Source: Gigantopelta aegis (Eukaryota > Mollusca > Gastropoda > Neomphalida > Peltospiridae). From it: 64,000 nt of DNA. Made by a program: the position numbers and the translations under genes. How positions within the stretch are numbered: the stretch's first letter is position 1; each line of letters opens with the position of its first letter. Under the pieces are notes generated by a model. That model did no database searches. It saw only the letters and a list, made by a program, of their open reading frames with translations, and was not told the origin of the DNA. Below are positions 47,301-54,900 of this stretch, piece by piece. The stretch lies in contig NC_054704.1 of the NCBI RefSeq assembly GCF_016097555.1, positions 97,699,351 to 97,763,350 of the forward strand, written 5' to 3'.

Positions 47301-50300
47301 CATACCACAGCCTTTGACCATTTGTGGTGCAATGGTTGGAACAAGGAAATATCCAATCAGTTCAGTGGATGCACCCGTCAGTGGGCCCACTAGGCTATTT
47401 CTTGTGCCAGCCAGTGCATCATGACTGGTATATCAAAGGCTATGGTATGTGCTATTGTGTCTGTGGAATGGTGCATATAAAAGATCCCTTGTTACTACTG
47501 GAAAAAAATAAATAAGGTTTCCCCTCTAAGACTATATGTCAGAATGGAGAAAACTTGGAGTGTTTTCTCTTTTATAGATACATTACCTGTCCTCAAACAA
47601 GGACACCTCCCCCCCACGCAAGTGGTCTGGTCCGAACATCCCAACAGCCAATGGGATGGCCTAAATTCTTCTACTGCATACTGCTCTCTAGTTCCGGTCA
47701 CATGACTGTAACTTCCTTCTTTTTCTCTTCGCTAAAGGGTCTGGACGTCCTTTTGCTTGGCTCTGTTTGTAGTCAACTTTTATAAGACCTTTGGTTTTGT
47801 ATTCGTGTTTGGGTGAAATGTTTTTCACCTTCGTTTTCGTTAGCTTTCGTATGGTTTTTTTCTTCGCGTATTTCGCTTGACTTTCCAAGCGTTAATTACA
47901 TGAAATGTTGTTTATATTGCCGGTTGTCGTGTCGGATGCCATTTGCAAAATGGCGTCTGTGTTGACTGGCTTTGTGTTTGGGTGAAATGTTTTTCACCTT
48001 AATTTTCGTTAGCTTTCGTATGTCTTTCGCGTATTTCGCTTGACTTGCCAAGTGTTAATTACATGAAATGTTGTTATATCGCCGGTTGTCGTGTCGGACG
48101 CCATTTGCAAAATGGCGTCTTTGTTGACTGGCTTTGTGTTTGTGTCATGGATTTTTTTTCTTTCTCTTTCACAGATTGAAAACTTATTATCATGTCGGAT
48201 GTTAATGTTCAGCGACAGGTACGAGCGTGTTTACGCTGTAAGAAGTTCACTGCAGGTGGCGACCCTCATGATTTATGTCCGGGTTGCCGTGTTCCGTGCA
48301 GCCTCTCTTCGAGATGCGACCTGTGTTCGGGCCTGTCTACTGTCGAGTTCACGGCTTACTTGAAGGTGGTGTCGTCGAGAGCCAAGAAAGTGGAATCTTC
48401 GCCGTCAATTGCGGACTCCGTAGCAGAAGTATTACGTTCGATGCTACCCACTATGCTGAAAGAGACTATGGCGTCGATGGCGACCTTACCAGAACCGGCG
48501 GGTTTGGGGTCAGGTCCGGTTCCAGTCCCCTCTTCAGGGGGTGCAGCTCCAGGATGCAAGACTTCAGATGACAGGCCTGCGGTTCCTACGCAGCCCTCTG
48601 ACAAGCCGACTCAATCAGACGTTCCACGGCCTCCAAGGATCACCGATCTTCAGCGGGGAAGTCATCTTCGGCGCAGCGGAGCCGGGACCGGAGCCGGGAC
48701 CGTAGCCGTTCCCCACGACCTGCACGGCTCCCTATGGGTTCCGTGGATCGGCAGCGCAGACCTTCTATTGAGGCTTCCGAGGGTTCTCGACGAGACCGTC
48801 CACGGTCCGGTTCACCAGTGGCTTCTGTTTCGGCAGATCGATTAGCCTGTGCTCGAGTGCTTCGAGACTTTGGAGATGCAGCGCCTACAGCGGTTTCCAT
48901 CCTTGATGAGCCTGACTCTCCTGACCATATGACTATGAGGGATTGCTTGGCGGCCGTCTATGACATGTTGCCGTCCTTGCCACATCCACCAACACCGTCC
49001 AAGAAGGGACTGACACCGATGATAGCGACTGATGTCCCTCCGGAAGATGTGGTGATCCGTTCCTTGGCAGCCGGTACACTCGTATCCGAGGTGGCGACAG
49101 ATTTAGACCGCACCTTTAAAGACACAGCGTCCTTCGTCGCCTTCCCGTCTTGGAATCACCGTATGTATCCGGTGTTTGACATGCCCTTTACAGATGGAGC
49201 TCCGTCTTTGGATGAAGATGTTCACCGTCTTGGGAAGTCGTCAACCGTGGGGGGGGGAGGTGCCCTTGTTTGAAGACAGGTAATGGCTATAGAAATTACC
49301 AAATGTTTGACATCCAATAGCCGATGGTTAATGTTCTAGTGGTGTTGTTAAACAAAAACAAACTTTAACTTTTTAAAGGGATTATCATTGCACCATGATG
49401 AAGACATGCAAAGGAGCTCAGTAGCAAAGCAGTCGTCCAACCAACAGTGAGTCTTAGGACTGATATATTCCTGGTCAATCAACTGATATAGAGGTGATAC
49501 AAACCTGGGGCCCATTTCACAAAACATTGTAAGTTTACGTCTGTTATTAGCAGTTATACCGGTCATACATTTGCACGTGTTTGGCATCTATTTCATGCAG
49601 AAAATTACATCATTATGGAAGCTGGAGTATTTTAAAGACAAAAGAAAATGAAATATGTGTTCTTCTAACTATATTTGTTGTACTATAATAGTAATAAGAA
49701 TTGTTGTTTAGTCGTAGATTTACGTTTACGTGCAAAACTAGGCTTACAATGCTTTGTGAAATTGGGCCCTGTGCTAAAAAAACCATCTTGCACACGTTCC
49801 TATAGACAGTAATATAAAAACCCCATCTTGCACACGTTCCTATAGACAGTAATATAAAAAACCCATCTTGCACACGTTCCTATAGACAGTAATATAAAAA
49901 ACCCATCTAGCACACGTTCCTATAGACAGTAATATAAAAAACCCATCTAGCACACGTTCCTATAGACAGTAATATAAAAAACCCATCTTGCACACGTTCC
50001 TATAGACAGTAATATAAAAAACCCATCTAGCACACGTTCCTATAGACAGTAATATAAAAAAACCCATCTAGCACACGTTCCTATAGACAGTAATATAATG
50101 TTTACAACATTAAGCTTCTAATTCTTTTCCTTTTGAATCTAAAAAGATTTACCTGTGCTTCCCATATTGGTTCCACAACACAGTTCAAATGTTCATTCAT
50201 CTGCATTGCCTGATGAAAGATAAATGAAAGGAATGTAGATACACATATCACATACATGACATTATGTATCATTTTGTACATATGGTAATGATCAGAAAAT

Positions 50301-51883
50301 TAAATTAATAGATCATTACAAGTACAAATAAAACCCCCCACCCTAAATTCTACAATTACTTGGGTATTTATTTATATATGTACTATGTACACTGAAATTT
50401 ATGCTGGCTCCCTAAACAATGAACGTACAAATTAACATGTAAGTATATAATTAATTTTTTTTTGCATCTATACACTTTATGGCAATCTGATTGGTCCAGA
50501 GGTACTCGATGAACCAAAACATTTAAACCACGCCTACCCATCCCTGTCCGACTAGCACTACTTTTGTGCAACTAGCTGAATTATTCAGGCGACAATATTT
50601 AGATATTTTGATGGGGGAAAAAGGCACATGAAAGATACAAAAGCAATAAAATTGTGACACAGATGTCATAATAGTACACTTTTTTATACGATAAATTAAA
50701 AATGGAAAATCCTATATACAGTGTAAATGTTTGACATGTTCCTTTCATTCACATATATAAAATATAAACTAAACACAAATCAGACAATTCCTTCCAACAT
50801 AACTAAACAAACCGTTAAAATGCACACAGCAGCTACCAAATGACGTCATTTAAAAATCACCTGAGTCAAATAATAGTGAATAATTGTTTGCATTCTTATG
50901 CAACAAAAGTATCAATGAAGTTTACACAAACAATACTACACACATAATTAAAGCTAAACAAAATAAATTCAGTCATTTATTGTTAAAGTATGCATATAAA
51001 TTTAATTATAAGATTTGACAGCAATTATTTCTTGGTTCATTCAAGTATGAACTTAAAGAATGATGTGCATACAAAAACCGAAAAATAACTGCAGTCCATT
51101 CTTAAATGTAGCAAAGAAATATTCTTATTTCCACAATGCAATATTTATATATATAAAAAAAAATGTTTTACTAATACAGTCAAAACAATGAGTCTTGTTC
51201 CAGAAAATCTAATGTTTTAAATATGCATGTATATTAAGATACAATGTACACATAATGTATACCTTTGACTGGTAGGCTCTCAGAACTTCCATTGCTGTTA
51301 GTTCTCCAGACTGTAACTTCTGTTGCAATTCTGCCAATGACAGCTCCAGAATTTTGTCACGATGAACAGAAGAAACCTACAATCAACCACAGGAAGATAT
51401 GAAGACTATTTTAGTGAGCACAAAATTGTCAATGATTTTGTTTTTAGTTGGTAATCATCAACCAGGTTTCACCCACCTAAATTCATTAAGTACAGGTCTA
51501 ATCCAGGACTGATAACATGAGGGAGGTATGTGGAACTGTAATTATTAGTTCATGTCTGGTAGCTAGATTTGCAATTTTAAACAAATGTAGTGACAGAAGG
51601 CAGTGGACTTCAAACTGTACCAGCATAAATTACATCACGTCAAAAAAACCCACACCCAGATACTTTAAATACATACACCTTCTGTCCGAAGCTGTTCCGA
51701 CAGCAGCTGGAGAGATTTCTTGAGCGACTCTTGTTTTGTTTTGATCTTTCTGTCTATGCAGTAAGACCGCCAAACCCTCAGAAGAACGTAGCTTCCAACG
51801 CAGACAACAAACGCAGTTCCTGCCACCTGTCCACAGATATCACCGCCATAGTCGCTCCACATGATCACGTCAAAGAAAGCCAT
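32826..51883 (-). CDS. FAAH: Fatty acid amide hydrolase (FAAH-1 type), 16 coding exons, one frameshift
   Basis: Membrane-bound serine hydrolase of the amidase-signature family, which cleaves fatty acid amides such as anandamide (known for the family). Exons run 51883-51677, 51376-51263, 50209-50153, 46916-46827, 46389-46318, 45876-45815, 44234-44028, 43409-43369, 42676-42552, 41961-41836, 38276-38179, 37326-37227, 35936-35859, 34968-34857, 34049-33902, 32942-32826. All joins are GT-AG and phase-consistent, giving about 584 residues (mammalian FAAH about 579). A membrane segment lies at about 18-35. Catalytic Lys150 (SLKEAF), Ser225 (AGGSSGGEG) and Ser249 (DIGGSIR) keep the 75- and 24-residue spacing of Lys142-Ser217-Ser241 in rat. 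Residue 244 is Asp where mammals have Thr236. The reading frame shifts once in exon 15. An acceptor (TTTTTTTAG) sits 9 bases before the ATG, so an untranslated 5' exon lies further upstream. Confidence 0.93.
33176..33300. mobile_element. Small TIR element in FAAH intron 15, first copy
   Basis: The left end AGTGAAACCTCTCAAATCTG mirrors the right end GTCCAGTTTAGAAGGGTTGC followed by ACT. It has TA at both borders, as Tc1/mariner-type MITEs do (inference). Confidence 0.7.
33303..33619 (-). other. FAAH intron 15 sequence
   Basis: Intronic; a G homopolymer lies at 33369-33388. Nothing else seen. Confidence 0.5.
33620..33779. mobile_element. Small TIR element, second copy
   Basis: TACAGTGAAACCTTGCAAAA mirrors GTCCAGTTTGAAGGGGTTTC followed by ACAGTA. 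Same family as 33176-33300, also bordered by TA. Confidence 0.75.
33902..34049 (-). CDS. FAAH: FAAH exon 15, frameshifted
   Basis: The 5' part encodes SVSYLGLFNLLNCPCGVLPV then TRITKDDDKKLADPSVY. The normal frame meets TGA at 33924-33922. Reading resumes in the frame one base further on as YRNMTEKAIRK and ends phase 0, which fits exon 16. The exon is 148 bp where 149 would keep frame. Confidence 0.88.
34050..34856 (-). other. FAAH intron 14, no extra exon
   Basis: Intronic AT-rich sequence. Exon 14 (phase 1) joins exon 15 directly, so no further coding exon is needed here. Confidence 0.55.
34857..34968 (-). CDS. FAAH: FAAH exon 14
   Basis: 112 bp, phase 0 to 1: EYKLEFVKSWRNKKLDAVIC then PALACTPVPLHKTGDVI, the conserved LD-x-x-x-x-P motif. 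The donor is GTATGT. Confidence 0.92.
34969..35858 (-). other. FAAH intron 13, nothing recognised
   Basis: AT-rich intron without a repeat family I recognise. Confidence 0.5.
35859..35936 (-). CDS. FAAH: FAAH exon 13
   Basis: 26 codons, phase 0 to 0: EPMTADVLKLKTTTVGEWWN then LAQKID. It aligns by position with the mammalian stretch after the membrane cap. Confidence 0.85.
36232..37260 (-). repeat. 70-bp minisatellite made from the end of FAAH exon 12 and its splice donor
   Basis: Fifteen units of 70 bp in intron 12, including the one that overlaps exon 12. Each unit, read on the minus strand, carries about 45 bp of exon-like sequence (CCATACTTCACCAGG through AATTCACTTCATA), a GTAAGTACACTGTAG donor-like stretch and ATTCATGCTG. 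GTAAG is kept in 14 of 15 units; the outermost one (near 36240) has lost it. Confidence 0.92.
37227..37326 (-). CDS. FAAH: FAAH exon 12 (membrane cap)
   Basis: 100 bp, phase 2 to 0: KYDRIDPVIRLTYYGFSLPY then FIRRIISFLIHFI. By alignment it covers the hydrophobic helix pair that forms the membrane-binding cap of mammalian FAAH. Its last 45 bp and its donor are the founding unit of the minisatellite at 36232-37260. Confidence 0.85.
37327..38178 (-). other. FAAH intron 11
   Basis: AT-rich. Contains a (GACCT)n run at 38066-38091 and an E-like scrap near 37357-37372. Confidence 0.5.
38179..38276 (-). CDS. FAAH: FAAH exon 11
   Basis: 98 bp, phase 0 to 2: VVEFKPPRAREAFIEIFLKT then MFGDGLHEIRKD. GDGG-type sequence in mammals corresponds to GDGL here. 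Confidence 0.88.
38604..38640. repeat. (CA)n-type microsatellite
   Basis: Short CACACA run at about 38615-38634. Confidence 0.85.
38651..39629. mobile_element. 979-bp TIR element in FAAH intron 10
   Basis: The left end TCAGGGCTCGAAATGCAGTG mirrors CATTTCTAGCCCTGA at the right. Sub-terminal TGCATGT/GTGCATG motifs recur on both sides (GTGCATGTAACTTTT at 38686 and 39562). No transposase frame is visible, so it is non-autonomous. Confidence 0.7.
39813..40013 (-). mobile_element. SINE-A partial copy
   Basis: A tail (TATCACTAGAGCCCATTGAT) and core (GGGATCTTTTATATGCACTT, TTTGATATACCAGTCGTG); the head is absent. Confidence 0.75.
40069..40920. mobile_element. 852-bp non-autonomous DNA transposon (family H)
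   Basis: Inverted ends of 28-30 bp that match perfectly: TTGTTAAAGGGACATTCCTG then AGTTTGCTGC at left, the mirror at right (40891-40920). An internal 123-codon frame (40153-40524) has no recognisable transposase motif. A remnant lies at 21563-21897. Confidence 0.85.
40935..41170. repeat. Dispersed repeat (family R), first copy
   Basis: TTAAAGCAATACATGTCCCC, GCCATGAAAGTCAAACCTGA and GAAACCTACAGTCCCCTCCA match the longer copy at 44710-45245. Confidence 0.7.
41187..41520. repeat. Near-identical 167-bp tandem duplication
   Basis: Unit one starts at 41187 and unit two at 41354, both AATAACAAGGTGTGACAGGT. I see a single difference (GGTTATC versus GGTCATC). A third start at 41521 runs into SINE-B. 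Confidence 0.93.
41528..41805 (+). mobile_element. SINE-B copy with internal deletion
   Basis: Head GATGTAGCCCAGTGGGAAAG, B box AAGATCGATCCCAG, core and B tail (CATAAAATACGTTGAGTGCA). It ends about 30 bases before the exon 10 donor of FAAH. Confidence 0.85.
41836..41961 (-). CDS. FAAH: FAAH exon 10
   Basis: 42 codons, phase 0 to 0: LRVGFYTWDGCIHPTPAVAR and KSALEKMGHT, matching the family motif LRVGYY-x-x-D. Confidence 0.94.
41962..42551 (-). other. FAAH intron 9
   Basis: AT-rich with A runs; nothing recognised. Confidence 0.5.
42552..42676 (-). CDS. FAAH: FAAH exon 9
   Basis: 125 bp. Contains RDAVGPMAKEVDSLVLSMQC, the conserved GPMA-x-x-V-x-S-L motif, followed by a Pro-rich end (PFIPVMPFRTE). 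Confidence 0.94.
42677..43368 (-). other. FAAH intron 8
   Basis: AT-rich; a small (TTA)n at about 43012-43026. A plus frame 43090-43296 has no recognisable domain. Confidence 0.5.
43369..43409 (-). CDS. FAAH: FAAH exon 8 (41-bp micro-exon)
   Basis: Encodes TRGIFPLGSGQTL. It is very short but flanked by a good acceptor (TCTGGTTACAG) and donor (GTATGTG), and its phases (2 in, 1 out) fit exons 7 and 9 exactly. Confidence 0.88.
43410..44027 (-). other. FAAH intron 7
   Basis: AT-rich; nothing recognised. Confidence 0.5.
44028..44234 (-). CDS. FAAH: FAAH exon 7 (amidase signature, both serines)
   Basis: 207 bp. Contains the amidase signature: AGGSSGGEGALIGGGG, then GFGDDIGGSIRIP. The first Ser of GGSS is the bridging serine and the Ser of GGSIR lies at the nucleophile position by spacing. 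GDDIGG replaces the usual GTDIGG. Confidence 0.96.
44280..44346. repeat. (TA)n microsatellite
   Basis: About 33 TA units in FAAH intron 6. Confidence 0.97.
44445..44662. repeat. 110-bp tandem duplication containing an E element
   Basis: GGAATTCACACCTTCTGACA, AATGAATGAATG and ATACATCGGCTATTTGGTGT occur in both halves, so an E element and its flank were duplicated together. Confidence 0.85.
44710..45245. repeat. Dispersed repeat (family R) with internal triplication
   Basis: Three successive sub-units with AATGGGTAATTTGCAAT, GAAAGTCAAACTTGAT and CAAAATTTCAGCTCAATAT-type sequence; ends CCTATAGTCCCCTCTGGTTG. The shorter copy is at 40935-41170. Confidence 0.75.
45325..45609 (-). mobile_element. 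SINE-A copy
   Basis: A tail, core and head (TTTACCACTGGGCTACATCC) on the minus strand, inside FAAH intron 6. Confidence 0.87.
45815..45876 (-). CDS. FAAH: FAAH exon 6
   Basis: 62 bp, phase 0 to 2: VLKRQGAIPFVRTNLPQTML. This is the conserved G-A-x-P-F-V-x-T-N segment. The donor is GTTTGT, weaker than its neighbours. Confidence 0.92.
45977..46250 (-). mobile_element. SINE-A copy
   Basis: A tail (ACCACTAAAGCACATTGATT), core, and a shortened head (TTTACCACTGGACTACAAC), inside FAAH intron 5. Confidence 0.85.
46318..46389 (-). CDS. FAAH: FAAH exon 5
   Basis: 24 codons, phase 0 to 0: GYDCTAGMLHYVDKPVQDDA then VLVK, equivalent to the stretch after the catalytic lysine in the family. Confidence 0.92.
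46390..46826 (-). other. FAAH intron 4
   Basis: AT-rich with a short SINE-D-like fragment near 46540-46590 (TGTCCAGGACAGAATGCTTG). Confidence 0.5.
46827..46916 (-). CDS. FAAH: FAAH exon 4 (catalytic lysine)
   Basis: 30 codons, phase 0 to 0. Includes GPLHGIPISLKEAF; the Lys of SLKE corresponds to the catalytic base Lys142 of rat FAAH. Confidence 0.94.
47131..47358 (-). mobile_element. SINE-A copy, head to head with the next SINE
   Basis: A tail and core on the minus strand, breaking off in the GGAACAAGGAAATATCC region where the next, plus-strand SINE begins. The two form a large imperfect palindrome. Confidence 0.8.
47805..48143 (+). promoter_or_regulatory. 169-bp tandem repeats, likely 5' regulatory region of the element
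   Basis: Two copies of a 169-bp unit (starts 47805 and 47974) plus the start of a third. Each has GTGAAATGTTTTTCACCTT and the palindrome GCCATTTGCAAAATGGC. The AAAATGGCG part matches the YY1 consensus in reverse. They lie just upstream of the gag-like ATG at 48192. Confidence 0.55.
48192..49273 (+). pseudogene. Gag-like zinc-finger protein of a DIRS-like element, frameshifted
   Basis: Starts at ATG 48192. Residues about 11-48 hold Cys/His pairs (C-x2-C, DPHDLC-x2-C, C-x5-C-x2-C). A Ser/Pro-rich linker follows. Near 48600-48650 the meaningful frame shifts to the one seen at 48734-49273, first as an RS-rich stretch (AQRSRDRSRDRSRSPRP), then RLACARVLRDFGDAA and further to GGGG near the end. I know no catalytic motif in it. 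Codon use is GC-richer than the surroundings, as expected of inserted DNA. Confidence 0.6.
49507..49769. mobile_element. MITE (family J), second copy
   Basis: Ends GGGCCCATTTCACAAAACAT and GCTTTGTGAAATTGGGCCC are inverted. The interior matches 27522-27775. Inside FAAH intron 3. Confidence 0.85.
49780..50098. repeat. 40-bp minisatellite, eight units
   Basis: TATAGACAGTAATATAAAAA and CCCATCTTGCACACGTTC recur every 40 bp (starts 49801, 49841, 49881 and so on), with CATCTTG/CATCTAG variants. Confidence 0.95.
50153..50209 (-). CDS. FAAH: FAAH exon 3
   Basis: 19 codons, phase 0 to 0: AMQMNEHLNCVVEPIWEAQ, matching the family's conserved N-C-V stretch before the catalytic lysine. Confidence 0.9.
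50210..51262 (-). other. FAAH intron 2
   Basis: AT-rich. The minus frame at 50383-50571 shows no domain. Nothing else recognised. Confidence 0.5.
51263..51376 (-). CDS. FAAH: FAAH exon 2
   Basis: 38 codons, phase 0 to 0. Contains LSLAELQQKLQSGELTAMEV, the start of the amidase fold. The plus-strand paralogue has an exon of the same 114-bp length with a matching sequence. Confidence 0.92.
51677..51883 (-). CDS. FAAH: FAAH exon 1 (N-terminal membrane anchor)
   Basis: 69 codons. The Met is followed by a hydrophobic stretch (AGTAFVVCVGSYVLL), then a basic, helical segment rich in Lys, Gln and Leu. This fits the single N-terminal transmembrane segment of FAAH-1. The donor is GTATGT, phase 0, the same as in the plus-strand paralogue. 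Confidence 0.9.
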
Positions 51884-51945
51884 TATTCAAACCTAAAAAA
51901 ATATATAAATCAAATGTTTACTACATACATGAATAGGTAGCTGTA
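51884..51945 (-). promoter_or_regulatory. 3' splice acceptor before the FAAH start codon
   Basis: On the minus strand TTATATATTTTTTTAG is followed by GTTTGAATA and the ATG. The pyrimidine tract and AG suggest the coding region starts in the second transcribed exon, with a non-coding exon upstream beyond the satellite. Confidence 0.6.
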
Positions 51946-54900
51946 ACATACAAGTATCGGTGTTCACCAGGAAAGATGTACACGTAGCTGTAACATACAA
52001 GTATCGGTGTTCACCAGGAAAGATGTACAGGTAGCTGTAACATACAAGTATCGGTGTTCACCAGGAAAGATGTACAGGTAGCTGTAACATACAAGTATCG
52101 GTGTTCACCAGGAAAGATGTACACGTAGCTGTAACATACAAGTATCGGTGTTCACCAGGAAAGATGTACAGGTAGCTGTAACATACAAGTATCGGTGTTC
52201 ACCAGGAAAGATGTACAGGTAGCTGTAACATACAAGTATCAGTGTACACCAGGAAAGATGACAGGTAGCTGTAACATACAAGTATCAGTGTTCACCAGGA
52301 AAGATGTACAGGTAGCTGTAACATACAAGTATCAGTGTACACCAGGGAAGATGTACAGGTAGCTGTAACATACAAGTATCAGTGTTCACCAGGAAAGATG
52401 CACAGGTAGCTGTAACATACAAGTATACAAGTATCAGTGTTCACCAGGAATGATGTACAGGTAGCTGTAACATACAAGTATCAGTGTACACCAGGAAAGA
52501 TGCACAGGTAGCTGTAACATACAAGTATCGGTGTTCACCAGGGAAGATGTACAGGTAGCTGTAACATACAAGTATCAGTGTTCACCAGGAAAGATGTACA
52601 GGTAGCTGTAACATACAAGTATACAAGTATCAGTGTTCACCAGGAAAGATGTACAGGTAGCTGTAACATACAAGTATCAGTGTTCACCAGGAAAGATGTA
52701 CAGGTAGCTGTAACATACAAGTATCAGTGTACACCAGGAAAGATGTACAGGTAGCTGTAACATACAAGTATCAGTGTCCACCAGGAAAGATGTACAGGTA
52801 GCTGTAACATACAAGTATACAAGTATCAGTGTTCACCAGGAAAGATGTACAGGTAGCTGTAACATACAAGTATCAGTGTACACCAGGAAAGATGTACAGG
52901 TAGCTGTAACATACAAGTATCAGTGTACACCAGGAAAGATGTACAGGTAGCTGTAACATACAAGTATCAGTGTTCACCAGGAAAGATGTACAGGTAGCTG
53001 TAACATACAAGTATCAGTGTACACCAGGAAAGATGACAGGTAGCTGTAACATACAAGTATCAGTGTTCACCAGGAAAGATGTACAGGTAGCTGTAACATA
53101 CAAGTATCAGTGTTCACCAGGAAAGATGTACAGGTAGCTGTAACATACAAGTATCAGTGTTCACCAGGAAAGATGCACAGGTAGCTGTAACATACAAGTA
53201 TACAAGTATCAGTGTTCACCAGGAAAGATGACAGGTAGCTGTAACATACAAGTATCAGTGTTCACCAGGAAAGATGCACAGGTAGCTGTAACATACAAGT
53301 ATCAGTGTTCACCAGGAAAGATGTACAGGTAGCTGTAACATACAAGTATCAGTGTTCACCAGGAAAGATGCACAGGTAGCTGTAACATACAAGTATCAGT
53401 GTTCACCAGGAAAGATGTACAGGTAGCTGTAACATACAAGTATACAAGTATCAGTGTACACCAGGGAAGATGCACAGGTAGCTGTAACATACAAGTATCA
53501 GTGTTCACCAGGAAAGATGCACAGGTAGCTGTAACATACAAGTATACAAGTATCAGTGTTCACCAGGAAAGATGTACAGGTAGCTGTAACATACAAGTAT
53601 CAGTGTTCACCAGGAAAGATGCACAGGTAGCTGTAATATACAAGTATCAGTGTTCACCAGGAAAGATGTACAGGTAGCTGTAACATACAAGTATCAGTGT
53701 TCACCAGGAAAGATGTACAGGTAGCTGTAACATACAAGTATCAGTGTACACCAGGAAAGATGCACAGGTAGCTGTAACATACAAGTATACAAGTATCAGT
53801 GTTCACCAGGAAAGATGTACAGGTAGCTGTAACATACAAGTATCAGTGTACACCAGGGAAGATGTACAGGTAGCTGTAACATACAAGTATCAGTGTACAC
53901 CAGGAAAGATGTACAGGTAGCTGTAACATACAAGTATCAGTGTTCACCAGGAAAGATGTACAGGTAGCTGTAACATACAAGTATCAGTGTACACCAGGAA
54001 AGATGACAGGTAGCTGTAACATACAAGTATCAGTGTTCACCAGGAAAGATGTACAGGTAGCTGTAACATACAAGTATCAGTGTTCACCAGGAAAGATGTA
54101 CAGGTAGCTGTAACATACAAGTATCAGTGTTCACCAGGAAAGATGCACAGGTAGCTGTAACATACAAGTATACAAGTATCAGTGTTCACCAGGAAAGATG
54201 ACAGGTAGCTGTAACATACAAGTATCAGTGTTCACCAGGAAAGATGCACAGGTAGCTGTAACATACAAGTATCAGTGTTCACCAGGAAAGATGTACAGGT
54301 AGCTGTAACATACAAGTATCAGTGTTCACCAGGAAAGATGCACAGGTAGCTGTAACATACAAGTATCAGTGTACACCAGGAAAGATGTATAGGTAGCTGT
54401 AACATACAAGTATCAGTGTTCACCAGGAAAGATGCACAGGTAGCTGTAACATACAAGTATACAAGTATCAGTGTACACCAGGAAAGATGTATAGGTAGCT
54501 GTAACATACAAGTATCAGTGTTCACCAGGAAAGATGCACAGGTAGCTGTAACATACAAGTATCAGTGTTCACCAGGAAAGATGCACAGGTAGCTGTAACA
54601 TACAAGTATCAGTGTTCACCAGGAAAGATGTACAGGTAGCTGTAACATACAAGTATCAGTGTTCACCAGGAAAGATGCACAGGTAGCTGTAACATACAAG
54701 TATCAGTGTTCACCAGGAAAGATGTACAGGTAGCTGTAACATACAAGTATACAAGTATCAGTGTACACCAGGGAAGATGCACAGGTAGCTGTAACATACA
54801 AGTATCAGTGTTCACCAGGAAAGATGCACAGGTAGCTGTAACATACAAGTATACAAGTATCGGTGTTCACCAGGAAAGATGTACAGGTAGCTGTAACATA

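Larger units (their letters stand above)
47546..49290 (+). mobile_element. DIRS-like retroelement remnant with inverted ends, inside a SINE
   Basis: About 1.75 kb. ATTACCTGTCCTCAAACAAG (ends 47601) and CTTGTTTGAAGACAGGTAAT (from 49265) are inverted repeats within 30-bp ends. A hairpin GAGAAAAC/GTTTTCTC lies at 47548-47570. It encodes a Cys/His-finger gag-like protein but no reverse transcriptase or recombinase, so it is an internally deleted copy. Inverted ends plus such a gag fit DIRS1-type elements (inference). Confidence 0.6.
47370..49372 (+). mobile_element. SINE-A copy split by a DIRS-like element
   Basis: The left part (47370-47545) ends CTATATGTCAGAAT. The right part (49291-49372) resumes AGAAATTACCAAATGTTTGA and ends GTTAAACAAAAACAAAC. 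Together they make one SINE-A lacking its head. Confidence 0.85.
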
